The notes beneath the pieces were generated by a model that worked only from the letters and a program-made list of their open reading frames with translations, searched no databases and was not told the origin of the DNA. Positions 1-8,617 of a stretch of 64,000 nucleotides of DNA are shown here, one piece after another. Numbering within the stretch: the first letter of the stretch is position 1; every line of letters starts with the position of its first letter. Made by a program: the position numbers and the translations under genes. The stretch is from Candidatus Aquidulcis sp. (GTDB lineage: Bacteria > Chloroflexota > Anaerolineae > Anaerolineales > UBA4823), in assembly GCA_020723385.1 (NCBI GenBank), contig DYIZ01000002.1, positions 36,164-100,163 of the forward strand. The letters run 5' to 3'.

Positions 1-2372
1 TGGTGGTGGATAGGCTGGTTGTCCCCTCTTCCCACTCCCCTATCCCTTATCCCCTTTCCCCTGATAATTCCGAAAGGGATAAGGGACAGGGGATAGGGGA
101 GGATGGGGATTTCCGCACCCGCCTGATGGATTCAGTCGAAACCAGTCTGAAGGCCGGGGATGGCGTGGTGATCGTGGCTGTGCAAGGCGAGAAGGAGATC
201 CTGCTCTCCGAGCACAACGCCTGCCCGGAGTGCAATATTAGCTTCTCCGAGCTGCAGCCGCAGTTGTTCAGTTTCAACTCGCCGATGGGCATGTGCGACG
301 AGTGCAACGGGCTGGGCGTGGTCTTGCAGGTGGACCCCAATCTCATCATCACCCGCCCCGATCTCTCGCTGATGGATGGCGCATCCCGCTGGCATGGCGA
401 CCTGCGCAAAAAGGGCGCGCAGGGCTGGCATGTCACCAATCTGAAAGCTATTGCCGATCATTATGGTGTGGATTTGGAAACGCCATGGAACGATCTGCCC
501 GAGAAGTTCCGCCAGGTGGTGCTCTATGGCTCGGAGGGCGAACGCGTCCATTTCAAATTCCAATCCGAAAACGACTCGGGAAGCTGGCGCGGCGAGAGCG
601 TGCGTGACGTGAAAGGGGTGATCTATCACGTCAACCGGCTGTTCCGCCAGACCAAGGCCGAAGGCTCCCGGCGCTGGTACATGAGCTTCATGAGCCAGCT
701 TCCCTGCCCCAAGTGCCATGGCGAGCGGTTGTGCGCCGAAGCGCGTTTCGCCACGGTCGGCGACAAGCGGCTGCCGGAGCTTTCGGGGCACAGCATCGCC
801 GCGCTGTATGATTGGATCAATGATTTGCCCTCCCGCCTCGACGCGGAGCAAACCGCCATCGGGGGTGAGCTGCTTAACGAGATTCGCCAGCGATTGGGGT
901 TCCTGCGCAACGTGGGCCTCCATTACCTGACCCTCGACCGCCCTGCGCCGACCCTCTCCGGCGGCGAGGGGCAGCGCATCCGGCTGGCCTCGCAGATCGG
1001 CAGCGGGCTGGTGGGTGTCCTGTACATTCTGGACGAGCCATCCATTGGGCTGCACACCCGCGATCACCGCGCCCTGCTGGACACGCTCATCCACCTGCGC
1101 GACCTGGGCAACACCGTGCTGATCGTCGAGCACGACGCGGCGACGATGAAGGCCGCCGATTGGCTGATTGACCTCGGCCCCGGCCCCGGCATCCTGGGCG
1201 GCGAATTGATCTCGGCTGGCACGCCCGACGAGGTGATGGCCGATCCCAACTCGCTCACCGGGCAGTATCTCTCGGGCAAGCTGCGGGTTACGGCGCCTAA
1301 TGGGCAGGCGGCGCCTAACGGACAGGCGGCGCCTAACGGACAGGCGGCGCCTAACGGACAGGTGCGCCGCTCGCCTTCCGGCTGGCTGACCATCCACGGG
1401 GCGCGGCTGCACAACCTAAAAAACCTGGAGGCGCGCTTCCCCCTGGGGACGCTGACCTGCATCACCGGGGTCAGCGGCTCCGGCAAGAGCAGCCTCATCG
1501 CCCAGACGTTGTACCCCGCCCTGATGCGGTCGCTCCATAATTCTCAGGTCTCTCCCGGTCCACACGACAAAATCGAGGGGCTGGATCAACTGGATAAGGT
1601 GGTCAATATCACGCAGGAACCCATCGGGCGCAACCCGCGCTCCAATCCCGGCACCTACGTCGGCGCGCTGGACGAGATTCGCAAGGTGTTCGCCAGCACG
1701 CCGGAGGCCAAAGCCTTGGGCTACGGGGCGGGGCGTTTCAGCTTCAACGTCAAGGGCGGGCGCTGCGAGGCCTGCGTTGGTTACGGCTCCAAGCGGGTGG
1801 AGATGCACTTCCTGTCGGATGTGTGGGTCACGTGCAAGGAATGCGGCGGCAAGCGCTTCAACTATCAGACCTTGAACATCCTCTACAAAGGCAAAACCAT
1901 CGCCGATGTGCTCGACATGGACGTGCAGCAGGCGATGGAATTCTTCGCCCCCTACCCGCACATCAACCGCATCCTGCAAACGCTTCACGATGTGGGGCTG
2001 GATTATCTCAAGCTCGGGCAGAGCGCCCTGACTCTCAGCGGCGGCGAAGCCCAACGGGTCAAGCTGGCCAAAGAGTTGAGCGCGGTCGCCACCGGGCGCA
2101 CGATCTATATCCTCGACGAACCCACCACCGGCCTGCATTTCGCCGACATCCAGCGGCTGCTGGATGTGCTTCACCGTTTGACTGACGCGGGGAACACCGT
2201 GATCGTGATCGAGCACAACCTGGATGTGATCAAAACCGCCGATTGGGTGCTCGACCTCGGCCCCGAGGGCGGCGACGCCGGCGGGCGAATCGTGGCCCAG
2301 GGGACGCCCGAAGCGGTAGCGCAGGTCGAGGCGAGCTTTACGGGCAAATATTTGAGAGAAGTGTTACATTAA
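1..2372 (+). CDS. uvrA: UvrA excinuclease ABC subunit A, 5' end cut by window edge
   Basis: Damage-recognition ATPase of nucleotide excision repair; works in the cytoplasm with UvrB. About 789 residues are visible against roughly 940 for a full protein, so the start and first Walker A lie upstream. Seen: a zinc module with Cys 74, 77, 98 and 101; first ABC signature LSGGEGQRIRLAS; Walker B LYILDEPSIGLH; second Walker A GVSGSGKSSL; a second Cys-rich module (CEAC...CKECGGKRFN); and second signature LSGGEAQRVKLAKEL. Two oddities: visible residues 8-35 are encoded by an imperfect inverted repeat (bases 36-100) inserted right after the usual VVDRL motif, and the interdomain linker holds four near-identical APNGQA units. 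Both keep the frame. The UvrB-binding segment seems present, which favours UvrA1 over UvrA2. Confidence 0.95.
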   Translation, partial: VVDRLVVPSSHSPIPYPLSPDNSERDKGQGIGEDGDFRTRLMDSVETSLKAGDGVVIVAVQGEKEILLSEHNACPECNISFSELQPQLFSFNSPMGMCDECNGLGVVLQVDPNLIITRPDLSLMDGASRWHGDLRKKGAQGWHVTNLKAIADHYGVDLETPWNDLPEKFRQVVLYGSEGERVHFKFQSENDSGSWRGESVRDVKGVIYHVNRLFRQTKAEGSRRWYMSFMSQLPCPKCHGERLCAEARFATVGDKRLPELSGHSIAALYDWINDLPSRLDAEQTAIGGELLNEIRQRLGFLRNVGLHYLTLDRPAPTLSGGEGQRIRLASQIGSGLVGVLYILDEPSIGLHTRDHRALLDTLIHLRDLGNTVLIVEHDAATMKAADWLIDLGPGPGILGGELISAGTPDEVMADPNSLTGQYLSGKLRVTAPNGQAAPNGQAAPNGQAAPNGQVRRSPSGWLTIHGARLHNLKNLEARFPLGTLTCITGVSGSGKSSLIAQTLYPALMRSLHNSQVSPGPHDKIEGLDQLDKVVNITQEPIGRNPRSNPGTYVGALDEIRKVFASTPEAKALGYGAGRFSFNVKGGRCEACVGYGSKRVEMHFLSDVWVTCKECGGKRFNYQTLNILYKGKTIADVLDMDVQQAMEFFAPYPHINRILQTLHDVGLDYLKLGQSALTLSGGEAQRVKLAKELSAVATGRTIYILDEPTTGLHFADIQRLLDVLHRLTDAGNTVIVIEHNLDVIKTADWVLDLGPEGGDAGGRIVAQGTPEAVAQVEASFTGKYLREVLH
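36..100. repeat. imperfect inverted repeat inside uvrA, in frame
   Basis: The left arm (36-53, tcccctatcccttatccc) matches the reverse complement of 76-100 apart from a 7-base gap. It encodes a Pro/Ser/Gly-rich insert absent from typical UvrA, located in the UvrB-binding region. It looks like a small palindromic element that landed in a coding gene without breaking the frame. Confidence 0.65.
1293..1364 (+). repeat. four tandem 18-base repeats in the uvrA linker
   Basis: Four copies of gcgcctaacggacaggcg (1293-1310, 1311-1328, 1329-1346, 1347-1364); the first and last copies differ by one or two bases. Each encodes six residues, giving an APNGQA repeat between the two ABC halves. The near-identity at DNA level suggests recent slippage expansion. 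Confidence 0.9.
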
Positions 2373-2460
2373 ACTCGGCAAGCCGCCGTAGCGGGATAGT
2401 TGGCGCAGTGAGTAAACGCGAGAGCAGCAAATAGCAATCAGCGATAAAAAGGAGCAATTC

Positions 2461-2883
2461 ATGACAACTTCAATTCACGGACAGGTACAGCATTTAAATC
2501 CTGACGGTCTGTCGAAAAACCCTGCTTTCACCAACGTGATTGCAGTGACGGGTCAGGTAAAAACGATATACATTGGCGGGCAAGACGCGGTAGACGCTTC
2601 TGGAAAAATTGTAGGCAAGGGGAATATCAAGCAACAGACCGAGCAAGTTTTTAATAATTTGCTGACCGCTCTGAAAGCGAGCGGCGCTGAACTGGAACAC
2701 ATCGTCAAATGGAATATCTACATAGTTCAAGGGCAACCCATTCAGCCTGCTTTTGAAGTTTTCCAAAGCGTCTGGGGACGCAGACCTAATCCGCCTACCA
2801 TTACCGTGATGTTTGTGTTTGGATTGGCGAACCCTGATTTTTTGGTAGAAATGGATGCAATTGCTGTTGTTCCTGAAATATAA
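2461..2883 (+). CDS. RidA/YjgF/UK114-family protein, atypical
   Basis: 140 residues covering the whole single-domain Rid fold. Canonical RidA trims reactive enamines and imines made by PLP enzymes. The family pattern is seen: a G-Q motif (IGGQDAVDASGKIVGKG), a QTEQVFNNL helix, and a C-terminal VEMDAIAVVP strand. The active-site Arg expected just before the last strands is not obvious: the stretch reads RRPNPPTITVMFVFG. This points to a Rid subgroup that may lack imine deaminase activity. The start is supported by AAGGAG seven to eight bases upstream. It stands alone between uvrA and tldD. Confidence 0.85.
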   Translation: MTTSIHGQVQHLNPDGLSKNPAFTNVIAVTGQVKTIYIGGQDAVDASGKIVGKGNIKQQTEQVFNNLLTALKASGAELEHIVKWNIYIVQGQPIQPAFEVFQSVWGRRPNPPTITVMFVFGLANPDFLVEMDAIAVVPEI

Positions 2884-2948
2884 CGATCTAAAATCACAGG
2901 GGAAATTCGCCCGTTCGAGTTATTTGCGAAAAGCGCCCATCGTCGAAC

Positions 2949-2975
2949 TTAACCAACCCCAGGCTGGTATATAAT
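2949..2975 (+). promoter_or_regulatory. possible promoter for tldD-tldE
   Basis: A perfect TATAAT at 2970-2975 in the 150-base gap before tldD, with only a weak -35 (ttaacc, 15-base spacer). It lies about 58 bases before the tldD start. The -10 is clear and the -35 is not. Confidence 0.4.
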
Positions 2976-3033
2976 TCGGCACACACCACCGCACACATTG
3001 CAGCCAATCCTAACCCTCAGGAGGAAACCTGAT

Positions 3034-4404
3034 ATGCAAGATCGTTTGACCGAGGCCCTCAAGGCCCAAGATGTAGAATATGCTGACATCCGGGTGGAAG
3101 ATACCACCAACACCTGGGTCAATTTCCGCGGCCCCGACCTGGACACCATCGGCTCGGCGCGCACCGTGGGCGGCATCGTCCGGGCGCTGTACAAGGGCGG
3201 ATGGGGCTACGCCACTTTCAACGATTTGGACGATCTGCCCAAGCGGGTGCGTGAAGCCTGCGAGACCGCTAAACTGGTCGGCAGAGACACAACCTACTTT
3301 GCCCCGGCAGAACCGGTGGTGGATGTGATCCCGGCCAGGCTGGTCAAGGATTTCCGCCAGGTGCCGCTGGCCGAGAAGAAGGCCACCATGGAAGCTTACA
3401 ACCGCATCGTTCTCGGCTACCACAAGAGCATCCAGGCCTCTTCCGTCCGCTATGCTGACTACTTCAAGACTGTCCATTACGCCAACTCCGAGGGAACCTA
3501 CATCGAGGAGGAGATTCCCGATGTCAACATGATTGTGGCGGCGATTGCCCGCGATGGCGACGTCGTCCAGACCGCTTTCGAAACCGGCGGCGGTGCGGAT
3601 GGATTTCAAAGCGTCGAAAATTTTCACGAGAAAGCCGAATCTGCTGCACGCAAGGCGGTCGAGCTGCTCGCTGCCCCGCCGGTGGCTGGCGGAAAATACA
3701 GCGTCATCACCAACCAGGTGATGACGGGCGTTTTCACCCACGAAGCCTTCGGCCACCTGTCCGAGTCCGACTTCGTTTACGAAAACCCGCGTATGCAGGA
3801 ATTGATGCAGTTGGGCAAGCGTTTTGGCGGAGACGGGCTGAACATCCTCGACGACGGCTCACGGCCTGGCGGGTTAGGCACGCACCGCTACGATTACGAG
3901 GGAACGACTACTCGGAAGAATTATCTCATCAAGGATGGCATCCTCGTCGGGCGGCTGCACTCCCGAGAAACTGCGGCGAAGATGGGTGAGCAGATCACCG
4001 GGAATTCCCGCGCCGTCTTCTTCCAGCACCCGCCTATCGTGCGCATGACCAACACCTACATTGACCAGGGAACGGCGAAATTCGAGGACATGGTCAAGGG
4101 CATCGAGCTGGGCGTCTACGCCGTTAACTCCATCGGCGGGCAAACCGCCATGGAGATGTTCACCTTCAGCGCGGCCTACGGCTTCATGATCCGCAACGGT
4201 CAGATCGCCGAATTGGTGCGCGACGTGGTGCTGACCGGCAATGTCTTCGACACCTTGATGAACATTGATATGATCGGGAACGATCTGGGGTGGGAGCCCC
4301 ACGGCCCCGGCGGCTGCGGCAAAGGCGGCCAGCACCCGCTGCGCGTGGGATTGGGCGGGCCGCACATCCGCATTCAGAATTGCGTCGTAGGAGGCCAGCA
4401 GTGA
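3034..4404 (+). CDS. tldD: TldD metalloprotease subunit
   Basis: Catalytic subunit of the TldD/TldE heterodimeric zinc protease, which in other bacteria degrades unfolded peptides and matures some RiPPs and CcdA. 456 residues, the usual length. The zinc motif HEAFGH (His236, Glu237, His241) is intact, and the C-terminal GxGGxG-rich end (GPGGCGKGGQHPLRVG) is as expected. The start is ATG 3034, preceded by AGGAGG at about 3019-3025; an upstream in-frame start at 2998 has no ribosome binding site. It overlaps tldE by four bases, so the pair is probably translationally coupled. No RiPP precursor was recognised next to it. Confidence 0.93.
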   Translation: MQDRLTEALKAQDVEYADIRVEDTTNTWVNFRGPDLDTIGSARTVGGIVRALYKGGWGYATFNDLDDLPKRVREACETAKLVGRDTTYFAPAEPVVDVIPARLVKDFRQVPLAEKKATMEAYNRIVLGYHKSIQASSVRYADYFKTVHYANSEGTYIEEEIPDVNMIVAAIARDGDVVQTAFETGGGADGFQSVENFHEKAESAARKAVELLAAPPVAGGKYSVITNQVMTGVFTHEAFGHLSESDFVYENPRMQELMQLGKRFGGDGLNILDDGSRPGGLGTHRYDYEGTTTRKNYLIKDGILVGRLHSRETAAKMGEQITGNSRAVFFQHPPIVRMTNTYIDQGTAKFEDMVKGIELGVYAVNSIGGQTAMEMFTFSAAYGFMIRNGQIAELVRDVVLTGNVFDTLMNIDMIGNDLGWEPHGPGGCGKGGQHPLRVGLGGPHIRIQNCVVGGQQ

Positions 4405-5699
4405 TCGTCGAGAAAATCATCGAAAGAGCTATGCGGAAGGCGCAGGCCGCCCAGGCCATCATGCTGACGCAGGAAACCAGCGAAGTGAACTTCGAGAACG
4501 ACCGGCTCAAGTCGGCTGAATCATCGCAGCGCACGCAGATTGACCTGAAAGTGATCGTGAATGGGAAAGTTGGCGTTTCGAGCACCACGGACCCGAACGA
4601 TGTCGAAGGCGTGGTGAGCCGCGCCCTCGAAGCGGCTGAGTTCGGCAGTGAGGCGCACTTCGATCTGCCGGACGCCCAATCCCTCGAACCGGTGAAGATC
4701 TTCGACCCGGCGCTGCTGCCCCTCGAAAAGCCGGAGATGATCCGCATGGGCCAGCAGATGATGGACATGATCAAATCCTACAACCCGGAAATCCTGGCCG
4801 GCGCGGGGGTCAACAAAACAGTCTACAAAGTGGCGTATGCCAACTCGAAGGGCGCTAATTACACCGCCGATCACACCGAATTCAACGTCGGGGCAGGCGG
4901 GGCGCTCGTGCGCGGCACGGATATTCTCTATGCTGGTCACGGCATCGGACAGAAGAAGCGCGCCGTGGATACCGAGGAGATCGCCGCGCAGGCCATCGAG
5001 TATTTCCGACTGGCTGAGACCATCGTTCCCATCGAATCGGGCGAGATGCCAGTGATCTTCACCCCCTCCGGGCTGATTGCGCTGCTGCTCTCCTTGGGAC
5101 TGGCAATTGACGGGAAGAACGTCCACCTGGGGGCCTCGCCCCTGCGGGACAAACTCGGCCAGCAGATCGCCGATCCGCGGCTGACGCTGGTGGACGATCC
5201 GTTTGTCGAGTTCGGCCCGCGTACCAGCGCTTTCGATGATGAGGGCACGCCGCGCAAGGTGACCCCATTGATCGAGAAAGGCGTGCTGCGCAACTTTATC
5301 TACGATCTGGATACCGCCGGGCGCGCCGGGGTCAAGCCCACCGGGCACGGCTCCAGCCGCCGCCTGACCAACCTGGTGATCAACGCAGGCGATACCCCTT
5401 ACGAACAGATGCTGCGCGATATCCCCAATGGTTTGCTGGTACACGAATACCTGGGGCTGGGTCAGGGCAACCCGATCAACGGCGATTTCTCCGTCAACGT
5501 GTTCCTGGGTTATAAGATCGAGAACGGCAAGCTCATGGGACGTGTGAAAGATGTCATGCTGGCGGGCAACGCCTTCGATGCGCTGAAGAACATTGCCGCC
5601 ATGAGCAAAGAACGCGAGTGGGTCAGCGGGCCGTTTGCCTGGTTTTCTGGCCTGATGCCGTATGTCCAGGTTGGCAAGTTGAGCGTGACGGCGAAGTAG
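4401..5699 (+). CDS. tldE: TldE (PmbA) protease partner subunit
   Basis: 432 residues. Non-catalytic partner of TldD that shapes the peptide tunnel. Same PmbA/TldD fold, but no HExxxH, as expected for TldE. C-terminal family motifs are seen (GLLVHEYLGLGQGNPINGDFS region, then VMLAGNAFDAL and PYVQVGKLSVTAK). The start is GTG 4401, which shares GTGA with the tldD stop and has GGAGG six bases upstream; the longer reading from 4290 would overlap tldD by over 100 bases. It ends in a 150-base gap that holds an inverted repeat. Confidence 0.92.
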   Translation: MIVEKIIERAMRKAQAAQAIMLTQETSEVNFENDRLKSAESSQRTQIDLKVIVNGKVGVSSTTDPNDVEGVVSRALEAAEFGSEAHFDLPDAQSLEPVKIFDPALLPLEKPEMIRMGQQMMDMIKSYNPEILAGAGVNKTVYKVAYANSKGANYTADHTEFNVGAGGALVRGTDILYAGHGIGQKKRAVDTEEIAAQAIEYFRLAETIVPIESGEMPVIFTPSGLIALLLSLGLAIDGKNVHLGASPLRDKLGQQIADPRLTLVDDPFVEFGPRTSAFDDEGTPRKVTPLIEKGVLRNFIYDLDTAGRAGVKPTGHGSSRRLTNLVINAGDTPYEQMLRDIPNGLLVHEYLGLGQGNPINGDFSVNVFLGYKIENGKLMGRVKDVMLAGNAFDALKNIAAMSKEREWVSGPFAWFSGLMPYVQVGKLSVTAK

Positions 5700-5741
5700 A
5701 ATTTTGTACAGGAAATTCTTGTTTTGTGCAAGGAAATAGAG

Positions 5742-5811
5742 AATCCGCTAATCCTCGCTAATCGGCGCTAATCTTTAAAAATTCGCGAAGATTAGCGAGG
5801 ATTAGCGGATT
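5742..5811. repeat. palindromic repeat after tldE
   Basis: Perfect 21-base arms, 5742-5762 (aatccgctaatcctcgctaat) and 5791-5811, with a shorter nested inverted repeat (cgctaatctt / aagattagcg) in the loop. The loop is too long for an intrinsic terminator and there is no clean T-run. Built from repeated cgctaatc units, it looks like a small mobile palindrome. Confidence 0.75.
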
Positions 5812-5848
5812 TATGATGTCTTTTTGGGCTTGTCTGGATTAAGAAAAT

Positions 5849-7006
5849 ATGACCACTCAACCAAACATCCGCAATTTCACCTATACCCATGCCGTGCTGG
5901 AGGGGACTGCCTACGAAGTGGGCAGGCAGCAAGGCGAGATCATCCAGCGCATCCCGGCGGCGGCGAAATTCTTCACCTCGCCGCTGCCCGAGCGCGGCCC
6001 GCTCTCACCGCGGGAGGCCGAGGCTTTTCTGAAATTTTTCGCCACTTACTGCCCCGGGCTGAACGAGGAAATCGATGGATTTGCTCACGCTCTCGGGGCC
6101 TCGCCGGAACAGGTGGTTTATTACGCCTTCACTTACCAGCCTGGCGGACATTGCAGCCACTTCGCGGCGCTGCCCTCGCTCACCGAGGACGGGCATCTGC
6201 TGGTGGGGCGCAACTACGATTTCAACCCGGAGATGTCCGACCTGCGCCTGGTGACGGTGCGCATCGCCGGGCGGCCGGTGCACACCGGGTTCTCGGAAGT
6301 TCTTTTTGGGCGTGACGATGGCATCAACGAGCATGGGCTGTGCGCTACGATGTCAGCCGGCGCACCCATGGCGCCGACCGAACCCGGCGGGTGCATGTTC
6401 TGGGCGGTCATCCGCACCGTGCTCGACCGCTGCGCCACGGTGGACGAGGCCATCGAGTTGATCCAGACGATCCCCATCTCGTTCAACTTCAATCTTCTGC
6501 TGGCTGACCGCACGGGGCAGGCGGCGCTCATGGAGATCGCCAGCTCCCGCCGGGGGGTGAAACGCATCGGCCCCGGAACCCCCGATCAATTCCTGGTTGT
6601 CACCAATCATTACAATCTTCCCGAAATGAAACCCTACGATCTGGGCCGGATGTGGAACTCGCTGCTGCGCTACCGGGCTGTCCAAAGCCGCTTGCAAGCC
6701 GCCGCGCCGCGCATCAATTGTGAGACGATGCGGGGCATCCTGTCCGACCCGGTCCCGCAGGGGGTGTGCGGCTATTTCTACACCGAATACCTGGGGACGC
6801 TGTGGTCGGAGGTGATTGACGTGACCGCCGGTACGCTGGAGGTGTGCTTCGGGGCGGCGAGCCACAATCCCTGGCGCTCGTTCGATCTGCACAGCCCGCG
6901 GGGCGTGACGGAATACCCGGTGCAGTTACCCGACTTGCAGGCCCCGCCGGTATTTTGGAAGAAACTGGCGCCGGGCAGTGAACCCGAAACAATCGAGGAG
7001 GCATAA
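5849..7006 (+). CDS. C45-family autoproteolytic acyltransferase/hydrolase
   Basis: 385 residues resembling the isopenicillin-N/6-APA acyltransferase-like (peptidase C45) branch of Ntn hydrolases. These proenzymes cut themselves before a Cys, which becomes the N-terminal nucleophile. The likely nucleophile is Cys102 in QPGGHCSHFAAL, followed by the typical GRNYDF strand and a GINEHGLCATM motif. No signal peptide is seen, so it is probably cytoplasmic. The stop overlaps the next ATG by one base (taATG), making an operon with the nitroreductase. Substrates in this family range from penicillins to bile-salt-like amides; none can be assigned here. Confidence 0.8.
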   Translation: MTTQPNIRNFTYTHAVLEGTAYEVGRQQGEIIQRIPAAAKFFTSPLPERGPLSPREAEAFLKFFATYCPGLNEEIDGFAHALGASPEQVVYYAFTYQPGGHCSHFAALPSLTEDGHLLVGRNYDFNPEMSDLRLVTVRIAGRPVHTGFSEVLFGRDDGINEHGLCATMSAGAPMAPTEPGGCMFWAVIRTVLDRCATVDEAIELIQTIPISFNFNLLLADRTGQAALMEIASSRRGVKRIGPGTPDQFLVVTNHYNLPEMKPYDLGRMWNSLLRYRAVQSRLQAAAPRINCETMRGILSDPVPQGVCGYFYTEYLGTLWSEVIDVTAGTLEVCFGAASHNPWRSFDLHSPRGVTEYPVQLPDLQAPPVFWKKLAPGSEPETIEEA

Positions 7007-7581
7007 TGGACACATTCGAAGCAATTGCCAGCCGGCGCAGCATCCGCAAATTCAAGAGCGATCCGCTCCCAGATGAGATTCTCCAAAAAATCCTGCTGGC
7101 AGCCACCCAGGCGCCCTCCGGCAAGAACCGGCAGCCGTGGCGCTTTATCGTCGTCCAGGGTGAGAAACGCGCCGAGATGCTCAACATCATGCGCCAGGGG
7201 ATTGCACACGCAAAAGAGCAGAGGGGTGAGTCAGGCAGCAGTGAATGGTCAGCTTACGTGATGGAACAGGCGCCGGTGACGGTGTTCGTTTTCAACCCGG
7301 ATGGCATTCACCCCTGGCTGGCGCATTCGATTGACCAGAATTTCGATGATCTGGTCAATGTGCAATCGGTCGGGGCGGCAATCCAGAACATGCTGCTGGC
7401 CGCACAGGCGCTGGGCGTCGGCTCGCTGTGGATTTGCGACGTTTTCTACGCCTACGAGGAACTGCTCCACTGGCTGGGCGAAAGCTGCCAAATGGTCGCC
7501 GCCGTCTCGCTGGGCTACGCAGATGAGAAACCCGATGCGCGCTCACGCAAGCCGGTGAGCGAAGTCACGCGTTGGATATAG
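7006..7581 (+). CDS. nitroreductase-family FMN oxidoreductase
   Basis: 191 residues, normal for a single-domain NfsB/BluB-type flavoprotein reducing nitro compounds, quinones or similar substrates with NAD(P)H. The family start is clear: an AIASRRSIRKF FMN-phosphate-binding motif, then the APSGKNRQPWRF loop, and later LAAQALGVGSLWICD. GAGGAGG just upstream and the one-base overlap with the C45 gene support the start. A stop, nine bases and a new ribosome binding site separate it from the DNA-glycosylase-like gene. Confidence 0.88.
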   Translation: MDTFEAIASRRSIRKFKSDPLPDEILQKILLAATQAPSGKNRQPWRFIVVQGEKRAEMLNIMRQGIAHAKEQRGESGSSEWSAYVMEQAPVTVFVFNPDGIHPWLAHSIDQNFDDLVNVQSVGAAIQNMLLAAQALGVGSLWICDVFYAYEELLHWLGESCQMVAAVSLGYADEKPDARSRKPVSEVTRWI

Positions 7582-7590
7582 AGGAATGCC

Positions 7591-8433
7591 ATGATCGAAA
7601 TGCCCGAAGCCGTCACTATCGCCCAGCAGATGAACGAGACCCTGACCGGGAAAACGATTGCCAGCTTTGCACGCGGCAATCTCATCCATAAATTCCTATG
7701 GCTCAACCGGCCCGACGAGGAATACCAGGCTATCCTGACTGGCAAAACCGTCAGCGGGGCGAGCAATTTTGGACGCTCGATTTATCTCCATCTGGGACCG
7801 GAAACCCGGCTTTGCTGGGGGGATTTCGGCGGGCGAATCCTCTACCACGAGGCGGGGCAGCCGCTCCCCAAGAGCTTCCACCTCGTTTGGGAGTTCAGCG
7901 ACGGTGCGCACCTGACCTATGCGCTGCAAATGTGGGGCGGCGTGCGCTTGCTCGATTCAACACACATCGCCGAGCAATCCCACCCGGATGACGGCTTCCA
8001 GCCGCTCAGCCCGGAGTTCACCCTCGAACGTCTCGATGAGATGCTGGACGCTTACCCGGAGAAAACATCGAAGGGCGTCAAGGGTTTCCTGGTCGCCACC
8101 GGCTACGTTACGCCCAACCACATTGCCGGGCTGGGCAACGCCTACGCACAGGATATTCTCTTCCGGGCGGGGATAGACCCGCGGCGCAAGACTCCCAATC
8201 TCTCCGCGGATCACCGCCGCAAGCTGTTCGACGCCATCCAGCAGACGATGCAGGATGCAATTGCCCTGAACGGGCGCGATGAAGAGCATGATCTCTTCGA
8301 CCAGCCGGGGCATTACACCCGGTTGATGGACAGCCGCAAGGTAGGCCAGCCCTGCCCGGTCTGCGGGACGGCGATTATGAAATTACAATACCTGGGCGGG
8401 GCGTGCTACCTGTGTCCAGGCTGCCAGGAGTAA
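7591..8433 (+). CDS. Fpg/Nei-family DNA glycosylase-like protein with displaced N-terminal Pro-Glu
   Basis: 280 residues. Fpg/Nei enzymes excise oxidised bases using an N-terminal Pro and a neighbouring Glu. Here the reading from the ATG with a GAGGAA site begins MIEMPEAVTIAQQM, so Pro-Glu sits at positions 5-6 instead of 2-3. A start at ATG 7600 would restore MPE but lacks a well-placed ribosome binding site. The helix-two-turn-helix region (NHIAGLGNAYAQDILF) and a C-terminal zinc finger (CPVC...CPGC) are present. It is either a subgroup with altered catalysis or an enzyme with an internal start. Last gene of the plus-strand run. Confidence 0.85.
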   Translation: MIEMPEAVTIAQQMNETLTGKTIASFARGNLIHKFLWLNRPDEEYQAILTGKTVSGASNFGRSIYLHLGPETRLCWGDFGGRILYHEAGQPLPKSFHLVWEFSDGAHLTYALQMWGGVRLLDSTHIAEQSHPDDGFQPLSPEFTLERLDEMLDAYPEKTSKGVKGFLVATGYVTPNHIAGLGNAYAQDILFRAGIDPRRKTPNLSADHRRKLFDAIQQTMQDAIALNGRDEEHDLFDQPGHYTRLMDSRKVGQPCPVCGTAIMKLQYLGGACYLCPGCQE

Positions 8434-8480
8434 AAATGCGGCGTGCGAAGCCCGGAGAACGCTTCGCACGCCATTTTTCT
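8434..8480. terminator. bidirectional intrinsic terminator
   Basis: Perfect 12-base stem GGCGTGCGAAGC (8440-8451) / GCTTCGCACGCC (8461-8472) with a 9-base loop, followed by ATTTTTCT and preceded by AAAAATG. It sits between the convergent DNA-glycosylase-like gene and the minus-strand GNAT operon and could stop both. Confidence 0.88.
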
Positions 8481-8499
8481 CGCTGCTGGATAAACCCAA

Positions 8500-8589
8500 T
8501 CACGAATTTCACGAATGGACGAATGGACGAATGGCACGAATTGCTTATAAAATCATTCGTGATATTCGATTATTCGTGGCATTCGTGAT
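8500..8589. repeat. palindrome built of CGAAT/ATTCG units
   Basis: The left half repeats cacgaat or gacgaat several times; the right half repeats attcgtg and ends attcgtga, mirroring the tcacgaa on the left. It fills the gap between the terminator and the GNAT stop. No ORF was found. Confidence 0.7.
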
Positions 8590-8617
8590 GAAAAACACAT
8601 TGCCCGTCGAGAATATC

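Noticed and set aside
132..1412. 426-residue minus-strand ORF
   Set aside because: Antisense shadow of uvrA; composition mirrors the coding strand and no family pattern is seen.
5742..5811. Terminator of tldE
   Set aside because: The 28-base loop and lack of a T-run argue against it.
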